NCBI RefSeq assembly: GCF_900188445.1
Contig: NZ_FZOR01000014.1
Span: forward strand, 110,278 to 174,277
Reading direction: 5' to 3'
From: Actinomadura meyerae
GTDB taxonomy: Bacteria; Actinomycetota; Actinomycetes; Streptosporangiales; Streptosporangiaceae
DNA: 64,000 nucleotides
In this document: positions 54,351 through 64,000 of the stretch, piece by piece
Numbering within the stretch: position 1 is the stretch's first letter
How the letters are laid out: every line of letters begins with the position of its first letter
Notes under the pieces: generated by a model
Seen by the model: only the letters and a program-made list of their open reading frames with translations
Databases searched by the model: none
Told to the model about the DNA's origin: nothing
Made by a program: the position numbers and the translations under genes

Positions 54351-55778
54351 TCACCGCTCGTCGTCGGGCGTGGAGGGCGCGGCGGGGAGGCGGAGGACGA
54401 ACCGGGCGCCGCTGCGGCCGTCCAGCCGGTCGGTGAGGACCAGCGACCCCTGGTGCGCGGTCGCGATGTCCCGCGAGATCGCCAGGCCGAGGCCGGTGCC
54501 GCCTGCGTCGCGGTGCCGGCCCTCGGCCAGCCGGGTGAACCGCTCGAACACGCGCTCGCGGTCCTGCGGCGGGACGCCCGGGCCGTCGTCGATCACCTCG
54601 ACGACGGCGGTCGCGGGCGGCTCGGTGCGCAGGATCATCGTCACCTCCGACGCCGCGTGCCGGTCGGCGTTGTCCAGCAGGTTCGTCAGCAGCCGCGCCA
54701 GCTCGCTGCGGCCGCCCTCCACCCGCACGGCACCCTCGGACAGGACGGTCACCTGGGTGCGCCTGGGTCGGCGCAGGACCTCCTCGTCCGCCAGCTCGGG
54801 GAGGTCGACCACCTCGCGCGGGAAGTTGCGGTCGGCCTCCAGCCGCGCCAGCGCCAGCAGGTCGTCCACCACCGCCGACAGCCGCTCGGTGTTCTCCAGG
54901 ACGGCCTGGAGCGTCTCCTGCACGTCGGCCTCCTCCGGCGCCGACAGCGCCAGTTCCACTTCCATTCGCAGCGCGGCGAGGGGGCTGCGCAGCTCGTGCG
55001 ACACGTCGGAGACGAAGCCGCGCTGCCGGGCGACCGCCTGCTCCAGCCGGTCGAGGGTCGCGTTGATGCTCTCGGCGAGCAGCCCGACCTCGTCGCGGCG
55101 CGGCGGCACCGGCACCCGGCGCTCCAGATCGGTGGCGGTGATCTCGTCCAGCTCCCGGCGGATCGCGTTGACGGGCCGCAGCGTCCGGTTGGCCGACAGC
55201 CAGGTCGCGTAACCGACCAGGCCGGTGATGAGCGGGACGCTGAGGGCGGCGAGCGCCGCCTGCAGCGGTTCCGGCGCGAGCCCGGGCTCGGGCGCCAGCG
55301 AGTAGACGAGCTTCGCCGACGGCCCGATGCCGACCTGGAACTCGACGATGAGGAAGCAGGGCCCGCCGGGCGCGTCGACACCGCACCTGCGGGTGTCGCG
55401 GCGGTCGACGTCCAGCGGCAGCGGGGGCAGGCGCGGCGGCTCGCGGCCGCGCATCCGCGGCGACGCCGCGATCACCCGGCCCTGGCGGTCGGTGACCTCC
55501 AGCAGCTCGCCGCCGGGCGCCCGGATCTCGGGGGTCAGCGTGCCGTTCTTGATCGCGGTCGCCACCCGGCGGCCGTCCCGGGCGAGGTCGCGCATCGTTT
55601 CGACCCGCACCTGCTGCCTGATCAGGTACAGCATCACCCCGCACAGCACGCCGGACAGCACCAGCGCGATGAGGACGGCCACGAGCATCACCCGGACCCG
55701 GATCTCCGGGCGGCGCAGGACGGCGCGCCAGATCCAGCGGCTCAGTCCCGCGGACGGCCGGGGAAGCCGGAAGCGTAT
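54351..55778 (-). CDS. Sensor histidine kinase (possible ATA start, no adjacent response regulator)
   Basis: A 475-residue kinase if read from ATA at 55778. Two membrane helices (about 30-52 and 180-200) flank a small sensor domain; then HAMP, H-box SDVSHELRSPL (His261), N-box LLTNLLDNADRH and G-boxes DDGPGVPP and GTGLGL. From the first usual start (GTG 55691) the protein lacks the basic N-terminus and begins in its first helix. Reading 29 codons further upstream gives RFRLPRPSAGLSRWIWRAVL, a typical kinase N-terminus, preceded by ATA and a perfect GGGAGG 5 nt before it. No response regulator gene lies beside it. The signal is unknown. Confidence 0.85.
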   Translation of the reverse strand: MRFRLPRPSAGLSRWIWRAVLRRPEIRVRVMLVAVLIALVLSGVLCGVMLYLIRQQVRVETMRDLARDGRRVATAIKNGTLTPEIRAPGGELLEVTDRQGRVIAASPRMRGREPPRLPPLPLDVDRRDTRRCGVDAPGGPCFLIVEFQVGIGPSAKLVYSLAPEPGLAPEPLQAALAALSVPLITGLVGYATWLSANRTLRPVNAIRRELDEITATDLERRVPVPPRRDEVGLLAESINATLDRLEQAVARQRGFVSDVSHELRSPLAALRMEVELALSAPEEADVQETLQAVLENTERLSAVVDDLLALARLEADRNFPREVVDLPELADEEVLRRPRRTQVTVLSEGAVRVEGGRSELARLLTNLLDNADRHAASEVTMILRTEPPATAVVEVIDDGPGVPPQDRERVFERFTRLAEGRHRDAGGTGLGLAISRDIATAHQGSLVLTDRLDGRSGARFVLRLPAAPSTPDDER

Positions 55779-55783
55779 GGCGA

Positions 55784-55817
55784 CCTCCCGGGTACGTTTC
55801 TCCTGGTACCCGGGAGG
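55784..55817 (-). promoter_or_regulatory. Hairpin that would hide the histidine-kinase ribosome site
   Basis: CCTCCCGGGTAC (55784-55795) and GTACCCGGGAGG (55806-55817) form a perfect 12-bp stem with a 10-nt loop. On the minus-strand transcript the GGGAGG ribosome site lies in the 3' arm, so folding would block translation, while the loop carries a second AGGAG. It could also end the upstream ssu transcript. Confidence 0.6.
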
Positions 55818-55866
55818 TCTTGCCGGAAAGCGGCAAACGCCATCGCGGCGGACGGGTAAAACCCGG

Positions 55867-56766
55867 TCATGCCGCGTCGACGCCCCAGCGCCGCCGGACC
55901 GCGCCGTCCGCGACCCCGAACAGCTGGTCGATCACGATCCCGATGATCAGGATCACCAGCATGTAGGAGATCATGTCGGCGGTGTTGTTCAGCTCCCGCG
56001 CCTGCGACAGCAGCACGCCGAGGGACGTCGTGTCGCCGATGATGACCAGCAGCTCGCCCGCCATCAGGCTGCGCCAGGCGAACGCCCAGCCCTGCTTCAG
56101 CCCGGCCACGAACGCCGGCAGCGACGCGGGCATGATCAGGTGCCGGTACAGCAGGAGGCCGCGCAGCCCCATCACGCGTCCCGCGCGCAGCAGGATCGGC
56201 GGGGTGTAGTCGACGCCCGCGATCAGCCCGTTGGCGATCGAGGGCGCCGCGCCCAGGATCACCACGAACAGGATCGCGCTCTCGCTCAGCCGGAACAGCA
56301 GGATGGCGAGCGGGAACCACGCGATCGACGGCATCGTCTGCAGGCCGGTGATCAGCGAGCCGAAGGCGCGCCGCAGCACCCGGAACCGCGCCACCAGCAC
56401 GCCGGTCAGCACCCCGGCGCCGACGGCCAGCGCGAACCCGACCAGGGCGCGCCGCATGGTCAGCGCGACCGCCTCCCAGAACCGCCCGCTCGTGACCTGG
56501 TCCCAGAACACCGGGAGCGTGTCGCGGGGGCCGGGCAGGACCCACGGGTCCTTCCAGCCGCTCCACACCACCGCCTGCCAGACGGCGAGCGCGATCAGCA
56601 CGGCCGCGGCCATGGGCCACAGCGCCGACCAGGCCCGCCGGGCGAGCCGGACCCTCGTCCCGCCGCCGAGCTCCAGGGCGTCCAGCCCGGCCAGCTCCCG
56701 CTCGCGGAGCCCCTCCGCCGGGCCGCCGCCCGCGGGCGCGCCCTTCTTCAGCACCTCATGCGCCAT
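55867..56766 (-). CDS. ABC transporter permease, SsuC/TauC-type
   Basis: A 299-residue permease with six hydrophobic segments and the BPD inner-membrane signature near the EAA loop (GLKQGWAFAWRSLMAGELL). It belongs to the sulfonate/nitrate/taurine transporter family. Its start overlaps the ATP-binding gene by 11 bp, so the three genes form an operon read leftwards: binding protein, ATPase, permease. The N-terminal 45 residues are a charged cytoplasmic extension. Confidence 0.9.
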   Translation of the reverse strand: MAHEVLKKGAPAGGGPAEGLRERELAGLDALELGGGTRVRLARRAWSALWPMAAAVLIALAVWQAVVWSGWKDPWVLPGPRDTLPVFWDQVTSGRFWEAVALTMRRALVGFALAVGAGVLTGVLVARFRVLRRAFGSLITGLQTMPSIAWFPLAILLFRLSESAILFVVILGAAPSIANGLIAGVDYTPPILLRAGRVMGLRGLLLYRHLIMPASLPAFVAGLKQGWAFAWRSLMAGELLVIIGDTTSLGVLLSQARELNNTADMISYMLVILIIGIVIDQLFGVADGAVRRRWGVDAA

Positions 56767-57556
56767 GCCGGACGACCTCCTCGCGCAGCCGGTCGGTGAT
56801 GGTGGCCGCCAGCGCGGCGACCTCCGGCGAGTCGATCCGGCGGGGCCGCCCCATCGGGACGGGGAACTCCTCCACCACCCGGCCGGGGCGGCTGCTGAGC
56901 AGCACGACCCGGTCGCCGAGCCGCACCGCCTCCCGCACGTTGTGCGTGACGAACAGCACGGTCAGGTTCCGCTCCCGCCAGATCCGCTCGACCTCGTCGT
57001 GCAGGAGGTCGCGGGTCATGGCGTCGAGCGCGCCGAACGGCTCGTCCATCAGCAGGACGGTCCGCCGGCCGTCCGCGTCCTCGCCGTCCGCGCTCCCGCC
57101 GCCCGCGCCCTCGGTGAGCGACAGCGCGCGGGCGAGCGCGACGCGCTGGCGCATGCCGCCGGACAGCTGGTGCGGGCGCTTCTTCGCGAAGCCGCCGAGG
57201 TGCACCGAGTCGAGCAGCTCCGCCGCCCGGTCGCGCCGCTCCTTGCGCGGCACGCCGCGCATCTTGAGGGCGAGCTCCAGGTTGCCCGTCACGGTCAGCC
57301 ACGGGAACAGCGCGGGCTCCTGGAACATGAGCGCGACGCGGGCGCCCGCGGTGTCGATCGTCCCGGCGCTCGGCCGCTCCAGGTCCGCGACGAGGTTCAG
57401 CAGCGTGCTCTTCCCGCAGCCGGACGCGCCGAGCAGGCAGGTGAACTCGCCCGGCGCGACGTCCAGGGAGACCCGGTCGAGCGCGAGCAGCGCCGACCGG
57501 CCGCCGCCGAACGCCTTGGAGACGCCGTCGAGCCGGACCGCCGCGGTCGTGCTCAT
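56756..57556 (-). CDS. ABC transporter ATP-binding protein, SsuB/TauB-type
   Basis: A 266-residue ATPase: Walker A LLGASGCGKST near 43-53, Q-loop MFQEPALFPWL, signature LSGGMRQRVALARAL, Walker B VLLMDEPFGALD, switch His in FVTHN. A 14-residue acidic insertion (EGAGGGSADGEDADG) lies just before Walker B and is not usual. ATG 57556 overlaps the binding-protein stop by 4 nt. It energises uptake through the permease encoded next. Confidence 0.92.
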   Translation of the reverse strand: MSTTAAVRLDGVSKAFGGGRSALLALDRVSLDVAPGEFTCLLGASGCGKSTLLNLVADLERPSAGTIDTAGARVALMFQEPALFPWLTVTGNLELALKMRGVPRKERRDRAAELLDSVHLGGFAKKRPHQLSGGMRQRVALARALSLTEGAGGGSADGEDADGRRTVLLMDEPFGALDAMTRDLLHDEVERIWRERNLTVLFVTHNVREAVRLGDRVVLLSSRPGRVVEEFPVPMGRPRRIDSPEVAALAATITDRLREEVVRHGA

Positions 57557-58605
57557 CGGTCGTCCACCTGCGGCTTCCCATTCGCCTTGAGCACCTCGTT
57601 GAGCGGCTTGAGGTCGTAGATGCCGGTCAGGTCGGTCTTCTCCAGCAGGCCGATCTCCTCGGCGTGCCGCGCGCCGGCCGTCAGCGAGGACGCGACCGGG
57701 TCGACGGTGAAGTCGATCTCCTTGAACGCGGCGGCCAGCACGTCCTCCTTGAGCGGCTTGCCGCTCAGCTTCGTCAGCGCGTCGTTGGTGACCTTCTGCG
57801 CGTCCGCCTGGTTCTGGTTGATGTAGTCGGTCGCCTCGACGACGCCCTCCAGCAGCTTCTTGACCTGCTCCGGGTTCTTCTTCGCGTACTCCTGGCTGAC
57901 GAGCAGGTTGGTGATGACGAACTTGCCGCCCGGCCACAGCGTCTTCTCGTCCAGCAGCCGCTTGCCCTTGCTCTCCAGGATCAGCCGCGACGCGTAGGGC
58001 TCGGGGACCCAGGCGCCGTCGATGTCGCCCTGCGCGAACGTCTGGAGCGTCTGCGAGTTCTCCTGCGGGACGACCTTCACGTCGCCGCTGCCGTCCTTGT
58101 TCGCGGTGAGGCCGTTCTGCTTGAGCCAGTAGCGGATCGCGACGTCCTGGGTGTTGCCGAGCTGCGGGGTCGCGATGCGCTTGCCGCGCAGGTCCTGGAC
58201 GCCCTTGATGCCGGGCTTGACGACGAGGGACACGCCGCCCGACGCCGCCCCGGAGATGATGTGGACCGCCTTGCCGTGCGACTTCGCCCAGGCGTTGATG
58301 GACGGGTTCGGCCCCACGAACGTCGCGTCGATCGCGCCGGAGAACAGCGCCTCCACGGCGGAGGGGCCGGCGTTGAACGTCGCCGTCTTCGGCGCGGTGC
58401 CCAGGTGCTTGGCGAAGATGCCCTTCTCGACGCCCACGAGGGCGGTGGCGTGCGTGATGTTCGGGAAGTACCCGAGCCTGAGCGGCGCCCCGGACCCGCC
58501 GCCGTCGCCGGTCCCCCCGCCGTCGCCGCAGGCGCCGAGCGCGCCCGCCGTGACCAGGGCGGCCAGTGCCGCCGCGGTGATGCGCCCGGTGAGTCCTCGA
58601 AGCAT
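57553..58605 (-). CDS. ABC transporter substrate-binding lipoprotein, SsuA-like
   Basis: A 350-residue lipoprotein with lipobox ALGAC (Cys26) and a Gly/Asp spacer, then the SsuA/THI5-like fold: LRLGYFPNITHATALVGVEKGIF, GAIDATFVGPNPSINAW, RIATPQLGNTQDVAIRYWL. Members bind aliphatic sulfonates, taurine or nitrate; the exact ligand is not certain. With CysDN, CysC and TauE/SafE in the window, a sulfur source fits. The upstream AT-richer region (58625-58657) carries TAGATAG-like direct repeats that may bind a regulator. Confidence 0.9.
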   Translation of the reverse strand: MLRGLTGRITAAALAALVTAGALGACGDGGGTGDGGGSGAPLRLGYFPNITHATALVGVEKGIFAKHLGTAPKTATFNAGPSAVEALFSGAIDATFVGPNPSINAWAKSHGKAVHIISGAASGGVSLVVKPGIKGVQDLRGKRIATPQLGNTQDVAIRYWLKQNGLTANKDGSGDVKVVPQENSQTLQTFAQGDIDGAWVPEPYASRLILESKGKRLLDEKTLWPGGKFVITNLLVSQEYAKKNPEQVKKLLEGVVEATDYINQNQADAQKVTNDALTKLSGKPLKEDVLAAAFKEIDFTVDPVASSLTAGARHAEEIGLLEKTDLTGIYDLKPLNEVLKANGKPQVDDR

Positions 58606-60090
<1,485 letters not shown>

Positions 60091-60096
60091 GCCGCG

Positions 60097-60141
60097 GCCC
60101 GGGTCCCGGCGGGCGCGGCCGCGTCCCGCCGGGACCCGGGC
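60097..60141 (+). terminator. Hairpin terminator after eno
   Basis: Positions 60097-60113 and 60125-60141 form a perfect 17-bp stem (arm GCCCGGGTCCCGGCGGG) around an 11-nt GC-rich loop, starting 7 nt after the eno stop. There is no U-tract. It may let only part of transcription pass into the cell-division gene. Confidence 0.75.
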
Positions 60142-60166
60142 GGCCGAGCCGGAGGCAGGGGACACG

Positions 60167-60643
60167 ATGGCCGACGATGACGAGCGGACCGGCCCGCGGG
60201 CCGGACGGGACGGCGACCGCGCGGCCGGGGACGGCGCCGCCGGCGACCGGGGCGCCGGGGCGCGCCGCGGCAACCCGGCGCTCACCAGCCGCGCCGCCAT
60301 CCTCGCGGTCGTGGTGTGCGCGATCGCGCTGAGCCTCGCCTACCCCGTCCGGGAGTACATCGCCCAGCGCAAGGAGATCGCCGACCTGCGGCACCAGGAG
60401 GCGGTGGCCCGGCGGCAGGTCGAGGAGCTCGCCCTGCGCAAGCAACAACTGGGTGATAAGTCGTACATTGAGCGTGAGGCCACACGGAGGCTCCATTACT
60501 GTCGTCCTGACGTAAAGTGCTACATCGTGCTGGACGGCAGCGGTGCGGAGGGCCGGCAGACGCAGCGGGGCGGGCCGGCGCGCAAGCCGCCCTGGTACGA
60601 GACGCTGTGGCGATCGGTGGAGGCCGCCGACCGGCCGCGCTGA
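60167..60643 (+). CDS. FtsB/DivIC-like septum-formation protein
   Basis: A 158-residue bitopic protein: disordered Gly/Asp/Arg-rich cytoplasmic tail (1-40), one membrane helix (about 43-61), then a coiled coil (QRKEIADLRHQEAVARRQVEEL) and the FtsB/DivIC motif KSYIEREATRRLHYCRPDVKCYIV. Such proteins form the FtsQ-FtsL-FtsB divisome core outside the membrane. Two Cys (near 113 and 119) bracket the conserved end and might form a disulfide. The place after eno matches Rv1024 of M. tuberculosis. Confidence 0.9.
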   Translation: MADDDERTGPRAGRDGDRAAGDGAAGDRGAGARRGNPALTSRAAILAVVVCAIALSLAYPVREYIAQRKEIADLRHQEAVARRQVEELALRKQQLGDKSYIEREATRRLHYCRPDVKCYIVLDGSGAEGRQTQRGGPARKPPWYETLWRSVEAADRPR

Positions 60644-60661
60644 TTTCGCGGGTGGGGACAG

Positions 60662-61216
60662 ATGATCGATGCAGGTGACACGGCCGCCGTCGCGGCCCAG
60701 CTCGGGCGGGAGCCGCGCGGTGTGCGCGCGGTCGCGGCCCGCTGCCCGTGCGGGAGGCCCGCGGTGATCGAGACCGCGCCGCGGCTCCCCGACGGGACGC
60801 CCTTTCCCACGCTGTTCTACCTGACCTGCCCGAAGGCCGCCTCGGCCATCGGGACCCTGGAGGGCAGCGGCATCATGCGGGACATGCAGGCCAGGCTCGC
60901 GGACGACCCGGACCTCAAGGACGCCTACGCCGCCGCCCACGAGGACTACCTCCGCCGCAGGGACGAGGCCACCCGCGAGGAGGGCGTCGAGCCGCTGCCC
61001 GCCGGCATGCAGAGCGCGGGCGGCATGCCCGAGCGCGTCAAGTGCCTGCACGCCCTGGTCGCGCACGAGCTGGCGGTGCCGGGGGCGAACCCGTTCGGCC
61101 GGGAGGCCCTCGACGCGCTGCCCGACTGGTGGCGCTCCGGGTCCTGCGTCGATGCGGATGTCGATGCGGATGTCGATGTGGATGTGGAACGGGCCGAGCC
61201 GGGGGAGGACGCGTGA
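60662..61216 (+). CDS. DUF501 domain protein with Asp-Val repeat tail
   Basis: A 184-residue protein of the DUF501 family, which always lies between the FtsB-like gene and ppx in actinobacteria (Rv1025). The core has RCPCGRPAVIETAPRLPDGT, PFPTLFYLTCP and ERVKCLHALVAHELAVPGANP, whose conserved Cys and His suggest metal binding, though function is unknown. Its C-terminus is an acidic VDADVDADVDVDVE run encoded by a hexanucleotide repeat (61151-61186). The stop overlaps the ppx start by 4 nt (GTGA). Confidence 0.9.
   Translation: MIDAGDTAAVAAQLGREPRGVRAVAARCPCGRPAVIETAPRLPDGTPFPTLFYLTCPKAASAIGTLEGSGIMRDMQARLADDPDLKDAYAAAHEDYLRRRDEATREEGVEPLPAGMQSAGGMPERVKCLHALVAHELAVPGANPFGREALDALPDWWRSGSCVDADVDADVDVDVERAEPGEDA
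61151..61186 (+). repeat. Hexanucleotide tandem repeat in the DUF501 gene
   Basis: Six in-frame copies of a GATGNN hexamer (GATGCG, GATGTC, GATGCG, GATGTC, GATGTG, GATGTG). The use of GAT for Asp differs from the GAC preferred all around it, which supports recent repeat expansion. Confidence 0.85.
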
Positions 61217-62160
61217 CGCGGGTCGCGGCCGTCGACTGCGGGACGAACTCCGTCCGGCTGCTCATCGCCGACATCACGCCGGGCGAGGACGGCGGGCGGC
61301 TCACCGACGTCGAGCGCCGGATGGAGATCGTCCGGCTCGGCGAGGGCGTCGACGAGACCGGCCGGCTCTCGCCCGCCGCGCTGGAGCGCACGTTCACCGC
61401 GATGCGCGGCTACGCCGAGCTGATCGAGCGGCACGGTGGCCGCGCCGGGCACGGCCCGATCAAGACCCGGGTGGTGGCGACCAGCGCCACCCGCGACGCG
61501 GCGAACCGGGCCGACTTCGTCAGCGGCGTCGTCGACATCTTCGGCGTCGTCCCCGAGGTCGTCACCGGGGACGAGGAGGCCGAGCTGTCCTTCCTCGGCG
61601 CCACCCGCGAGCTGGCCGAGCTGCGTCCCGCCCGCCCCTACCTGGTCGTCGACATCGGCGGCGGGTCCACCGAGTTCGTGCTCGGCAGCTCCGCGGCCGA
61701 CGCGTCCCGCTCGATCGACATCGGCTGCGTCCGGATGACCGAGCGGCACCTGCGGGACGACCCGCCCTCGCCCGAGCAGATCTCCAACGCCGCCGCCGAC
61801 ATCGACGCCGCGCTCGCCACCGTCCGGGAGCGGGTCCCGGTCGACGAGGCGCGCACGCTCGTCGGCCTCGCCGGGTCCGTCACCACGGTCGCCGGGATCG
61901 CGCTCGACCTGCCCGAGTACGACGCGTCCCGGATCCACCTGTCGCGCATCACCGCCACCCAGGTGCACGAGGTGACACGGCGGCTGCTGCACGCCACCCG
62001 CGCCGAGCGGGCCCGGTTCGGCGTCATGCACCCGGGCCGCGTCGACGTCATCGGCGCGGGCGCGCTGATCCTCGACCGGATCATGCGGGAGTACGGGTTC
62101 GGCGCCGTCGTCGTCAGCGAGCACGACATCCTGGACGGCATCGCCTGGTCGCTGGTCTGA
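61213..62160 (+). CDS. ppx: Exopolyphosphatase / pppGpp phosphohydrolase (Ppx/GppA)
   Basis: A 315-residue ASKHA-fold phosphatase. Phosphate loop 1 AAVDCGTNSVRLLIAD (5-20), the TRVVATSATRDAANRADFV segment, catalytic Glu in TGDEEAELSFLGA, and loop 2 YLVVDIGGGSTEFVLG are clear. Its short length (no C-terminal HD-like domain) matches the actinobacterial Ppx2 class (Rv1026). It hydrolyses polyphosphate or pppGpp and so links phosphate storage with the stringent response. Confidence 0.93.
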   Translation: MTRVAAVDCGTNSVRLLIADITPGEDGGRLTDVERRMEIVRLGEGVDETGRLSPAALERTFTAMRGYAELIERHGGRAGHGPIKTRVVATSATRDAANRADFVSGVVDIFGVVPEVVTGDEEAELSFLGATRELAELRPARPYLVVDIGGGSTEFVLGSSAADASRSIDIGCVRMTERHLRDDPPSPEQISNAAADIDAALATVRERVPVDEARTLVGLAGSVTTVAGIALDLPEYDASRIHLSRITATQVHEVTRRLLHATRAERARFGVMHPGRVDVIGAGALILDRIMREYGFGAVVVSEHDILDGIAWSLV

Positions 62161-62180
62161 CGCGCGGGGTTTGACGCGCG

Positions 62181-62936
62181 CTACCGCTTGAGCAGCGCCA
62201 GCAGCGCGGGGATGAGCACCGCGTTCGGGTTCTGCTGCGGGACGTAGAGGATCGGGGAGCCGCCGGCGGCCTGCTGGATCCAGACCCGGCCCCGGTCGAC
62301 GACCGCGCCGGAGATCGACGACCAGCTCAGCGACACCCGGTTGCCGCGCACCCCGCCCGGATGGACGGTGAGGCCCTGCGCCACGTCGACCGACTCCCCG
62401 GCGCGGACCCGCTGGGCGAGTTCGGCGACCAGCCGCCGCTCGCAGTGCTCCTGGCACAGCTGGATCAGCCGGCCCCAGACCTGCTCGGGCTCACCGCCGC
62501 GGCCCGGCAGCGCGTCCGGCTCGATCACCACCTCGACGCGCGGGCCGCCGTGGAACGGGAAGCGGCCCGCCTGGAAGATCCACTGCGTGCAGGGCGGCCG
62601 GCCGGATCCGGCCGGGCGCTCGGCCGCCCAGTACGCCACCCACTCCACCCGCGGCCACGGGAGGGACGCGTTCCCGTAGGCGACGGCCTGCTCGTCGGCG
62701 TGCAGGTGCAGGCCGCGCACGGCCGTGTCCAGTGCCCGGTCGGACGGGGCGTACTCCCAGCTCGGCCGCTGGACGAGCGGCGCGGCGGCGGGCTCGGCGG
62801 CCTGCTCGCGGGCGGGCGGGCGCAGCCGGGGCGGGCGGTCCGGCTCGGGATTGAGGCGCTCGGTCCAGGTCCGGCCGTCCCACCAGCGCAGGCTCCCGGT
62901 GCCGTAGGGGTCGGGGTACCAGCCCGGTTTCGACAC
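62181..62936 (-). CDS. DUF2510 domain protein
   Basis: A 251-residue protein whose N-terminus is a DUF2510 module ([22 protein letters not shown], about 4-25 with its Trp pattern), a short actinobacterial domain usually found at the N-terminus of membrane or secreted proteins. After a Pro/Arg linker comes a 180-residue mixed alpha/beta region with no recognised family and no membrane helix. GTG start with AGGCGGGA upstream. It converges with ppx, 20 nt away. Function unknown. Confidence 0.82.
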   Translation of the reverse strand: MSKPGWYPDPYGTGSLRWWDGRTWTERLNPEPDRPPRLRPPAREQAAEPAAAPLVQRPSWEYAPSDRALDTAVRGLHLHADEQAVAYGNASLPWPRVEWVAYWAAERPAGSGRPPCTQWIFQAGRFPFHGGPRVEVVIEPDALPGRGGEPEQVWGRLIQLCQEHCERRLVAELAQRVRAGESVDVAQGLTVHPGGVRGNRVSLSWSSISGAVVDRGRVWIQQAAGGSPILYVPQQNPNAVLIPALLALLKR

Positions 62937-63087
62937 TCCCGCCTCCCGCTTTCGCCCGATGGCAGTGCCGGACACCCGCCTCCCCGACCGGCGAACGCAT
63001 CGTACCGACCGGGCCCCCTCCGCACCCGCCACCGGCGGAACCCGGCCACCGCCGGGCGACCCGGCACGGCGTGGGACGATCGATGGT

Positions 63088-63909
63088 ATGCCCACCGCCA
63101 ACGCCCCCTTCGTGCCGCCCGGATCCGGATGGCCGGAGGACCCCGCCGCCCCGGACACCCCCGTCGCGCACGGCACCGGCGAGGTCGTCGAGCTGGCCGC
63201 GAAGGCCCCCGATCTGGCCGAGCTGTGCGCCCGCCAGTCGGTGTGCCGCGCCTGCGACCGGCTCGTGGCGTGGCGGGAGAAGGTCGCCGTCCAGCGGCGC
63301 CGCGCGTTCGCCGCCGAGGAGTACTGGGGGCGGCCCGTCGCCGGCTGGGGCGACCCGGAGCCGCGCATCCTCATCGTCGGGCTGGCCCCGGCGGCGCACG
63401 GCGGCAACCGCACCGGACGCATCTTCACCGGAGACCGGTCGGGCGACTGGCTGTTCGCGTCCCTGCACCGGGTGGGGCTCGCGTCGCAGCCGACGAGCGT
63501 CCACGCGGGCGACGGGCAGCGGCTCATCGGCGCGCGGATGGCGGCGACCGTCCGCTGCGCCCCGCCCGACAACAAGCCGACGCCGCTGGAGCGCACCACC
63601 TGCCTGCCGTGGCTGGCCCGCGAGGTCGAGATGGTCGCGCCGAGCGTCCGCTGCGTCGTGTGCCTCGGCGGGTTCGCCTGGCAGGGCGTGTGGCCGGCGC
63701 TCAAGCAGGCGGGCTACGGGGTGCCGCGGCCGCGGCCGAAGTTCGGCCACGGCGCCGAGGCGGAGCTCGCGCCGCCGCCCGGGGTGACGCGGCGCGACCC
63801 GGTGCTGCTGCTGGGCTGCTACCACCCGAGCCAGCAGAACACCTTCACCGGCCGCGTCACCGAGGACATGCTGGACGCGGTCCTCACCCGCGCCCGCGAC
63901 TACCGCTAG
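63088..63909 (+). CDS. udgB: Family 5 uracil-DNA glycosylase (UdgB-like)
   Basis: A 273-residue DNA-repair glycosylase. Motif 1 [19 protein letters not shown] and motif 2 [12 protein letters not shown] match the family 5 (UdgB) active site, which uses no catalytic Asp in motif 1. Cys53, Cys56, Cys157 and Cys172 are placed to bind a [4Fe-4S] cluster. It removes uracil, hypoxanthine and other deaminated bases, useful in a GC-rich genome. ATG 63088 is preceded only by a weak ribosome site. Confidence 0.92.
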   Translation: MPTANAPFVPPGSGWPEDPAAPDTPVAHGTGEVVELAAKAPDLAELCARQSVCRACDRLVAWREKVAVQRRRAFAAEEYWGRPVAGWGDPEPRILIVGLAPAAHGGNRTGRIFTGDRSGDWLFASLHRVGLASQPTSVHAGDGQRLIGARMAATVRCAPPDNKPTPLERTTCLPWLAREVEMVAPSVRCVVCLGGFAWQGVWPALKQAGYGVPRPRPKFGHGAEAELAPPPGVTRRDPVLLLGCYHPSQQNTFTGRVTEDMLDAVLTRARDYR

Positions 63910-64000
63910 TACTACATGCCTAGATCTCGGTAAGCGATTGAGCGATTCCTGTACGTGATCACCTTGGGTGGTGCGACGCTGTCTGCATGCCTGAGGCTCG
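63910..64000 (+). other. Low-GC window end with a possible gene start
   Basis: From the udgB stop to the end, base composition falls to about half GC, well below the rest of the window. An ATG at 63987-63989 opens a frame (MPEAR) that runs off the end. The composition shift resembles the flank of a mobile element, but too little is visible to name one. Confidence 0.25.

Noticed and set aside
61151..61186. Short regular repeat as a possible CRISPR array
   Set aside because: The units are 6 nt, directly abutting and in frame within a gene, with no spacers or cas genes.

Overview
The window is about 72% GC by eye, uses GTG starts freely and has many 4-nt start/stop overlaps. Its housekeeping backbone follows an order known from actinobacteria such as Mycobacterium tuberculosis: rsmA, ispE, glmU, prs, rplY, pth, mfd, mazG, eno, ftsB-like, DUF501, ppx. 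This suggests a chromosomal segment of a filamentous actinomycete, perhaps an Actinomadura-like member of the Streptosporangiales. The genus is an inference from gene content, not something the sequence proves.

Layout. 1-6000: the 3' end of rsmA, a secreted GH26-like lipoprotein, ispE, two small membrane proteins, an ABC-F ATPase and an amidase-signature protein. 6000-10000: a MarR regulator divergent from a trans-aconitate methyltransferase, with three copies of one dyad; then a fatty-acid desaturase and a TetR regulator behind a second dyad; then a decayed HTH gene. 10040-14441: tRNA-Gln(UUG), glmU, prs, rplY and pth, with strong hairpins between them. 14673-44354: about 30 kb of cell-surface glycan genes that separates pth from mfd. 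44556-49862: mfd, a SurA-N-like lipoprotein and mazG. 49966-58605: a PASTA penicillin-binding protein, an oxidoreductase, small proteins, an orphan histidine kinase and an SsuABC-type sulfonate ABC transporter. 58807-63909: eno, an FtsB/DivIC-like protein, DUF501, ppx, a DUF2510 protein and a family 5 uracil-DNA glycosylase.

How the parts fit. The 30-kb block looks like a Wzx/Wzy-type polysaccharide locus. It has an initiating polyprenyl-phosphate glycosylphosphotransferase, two glycosyltransferases, dTDP-rhamnose synthesis (rfbABDC), a polymerase/ligase, a Wzz-like protein without a kinase domain, a flippase, a beta-helix surface protein and two very similar secreted beta-propeller paralogues. 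Sulfate activation (cysD, cysN, an APS kinase with a degenerate ATP-sulfurylase-like half, and the PAP phosphatase cysQ) and a TauE/SafE exporter are woven into it. A three-gene cassette (cytidylyltransferase, CDP-alcohol phosphotransferase, cytidylyltransferase) closes it. Together these suggest a rhamnose-containing glycan possibly decorated with sulfate and with a phospho-alcohol. No sulfotransferase or APS/PAPS reductase gene is visible in the window, so sulfation remains a hypothesis. I saw no CRISPR array, no rRNA, no complete insertion sequence and no prophage.
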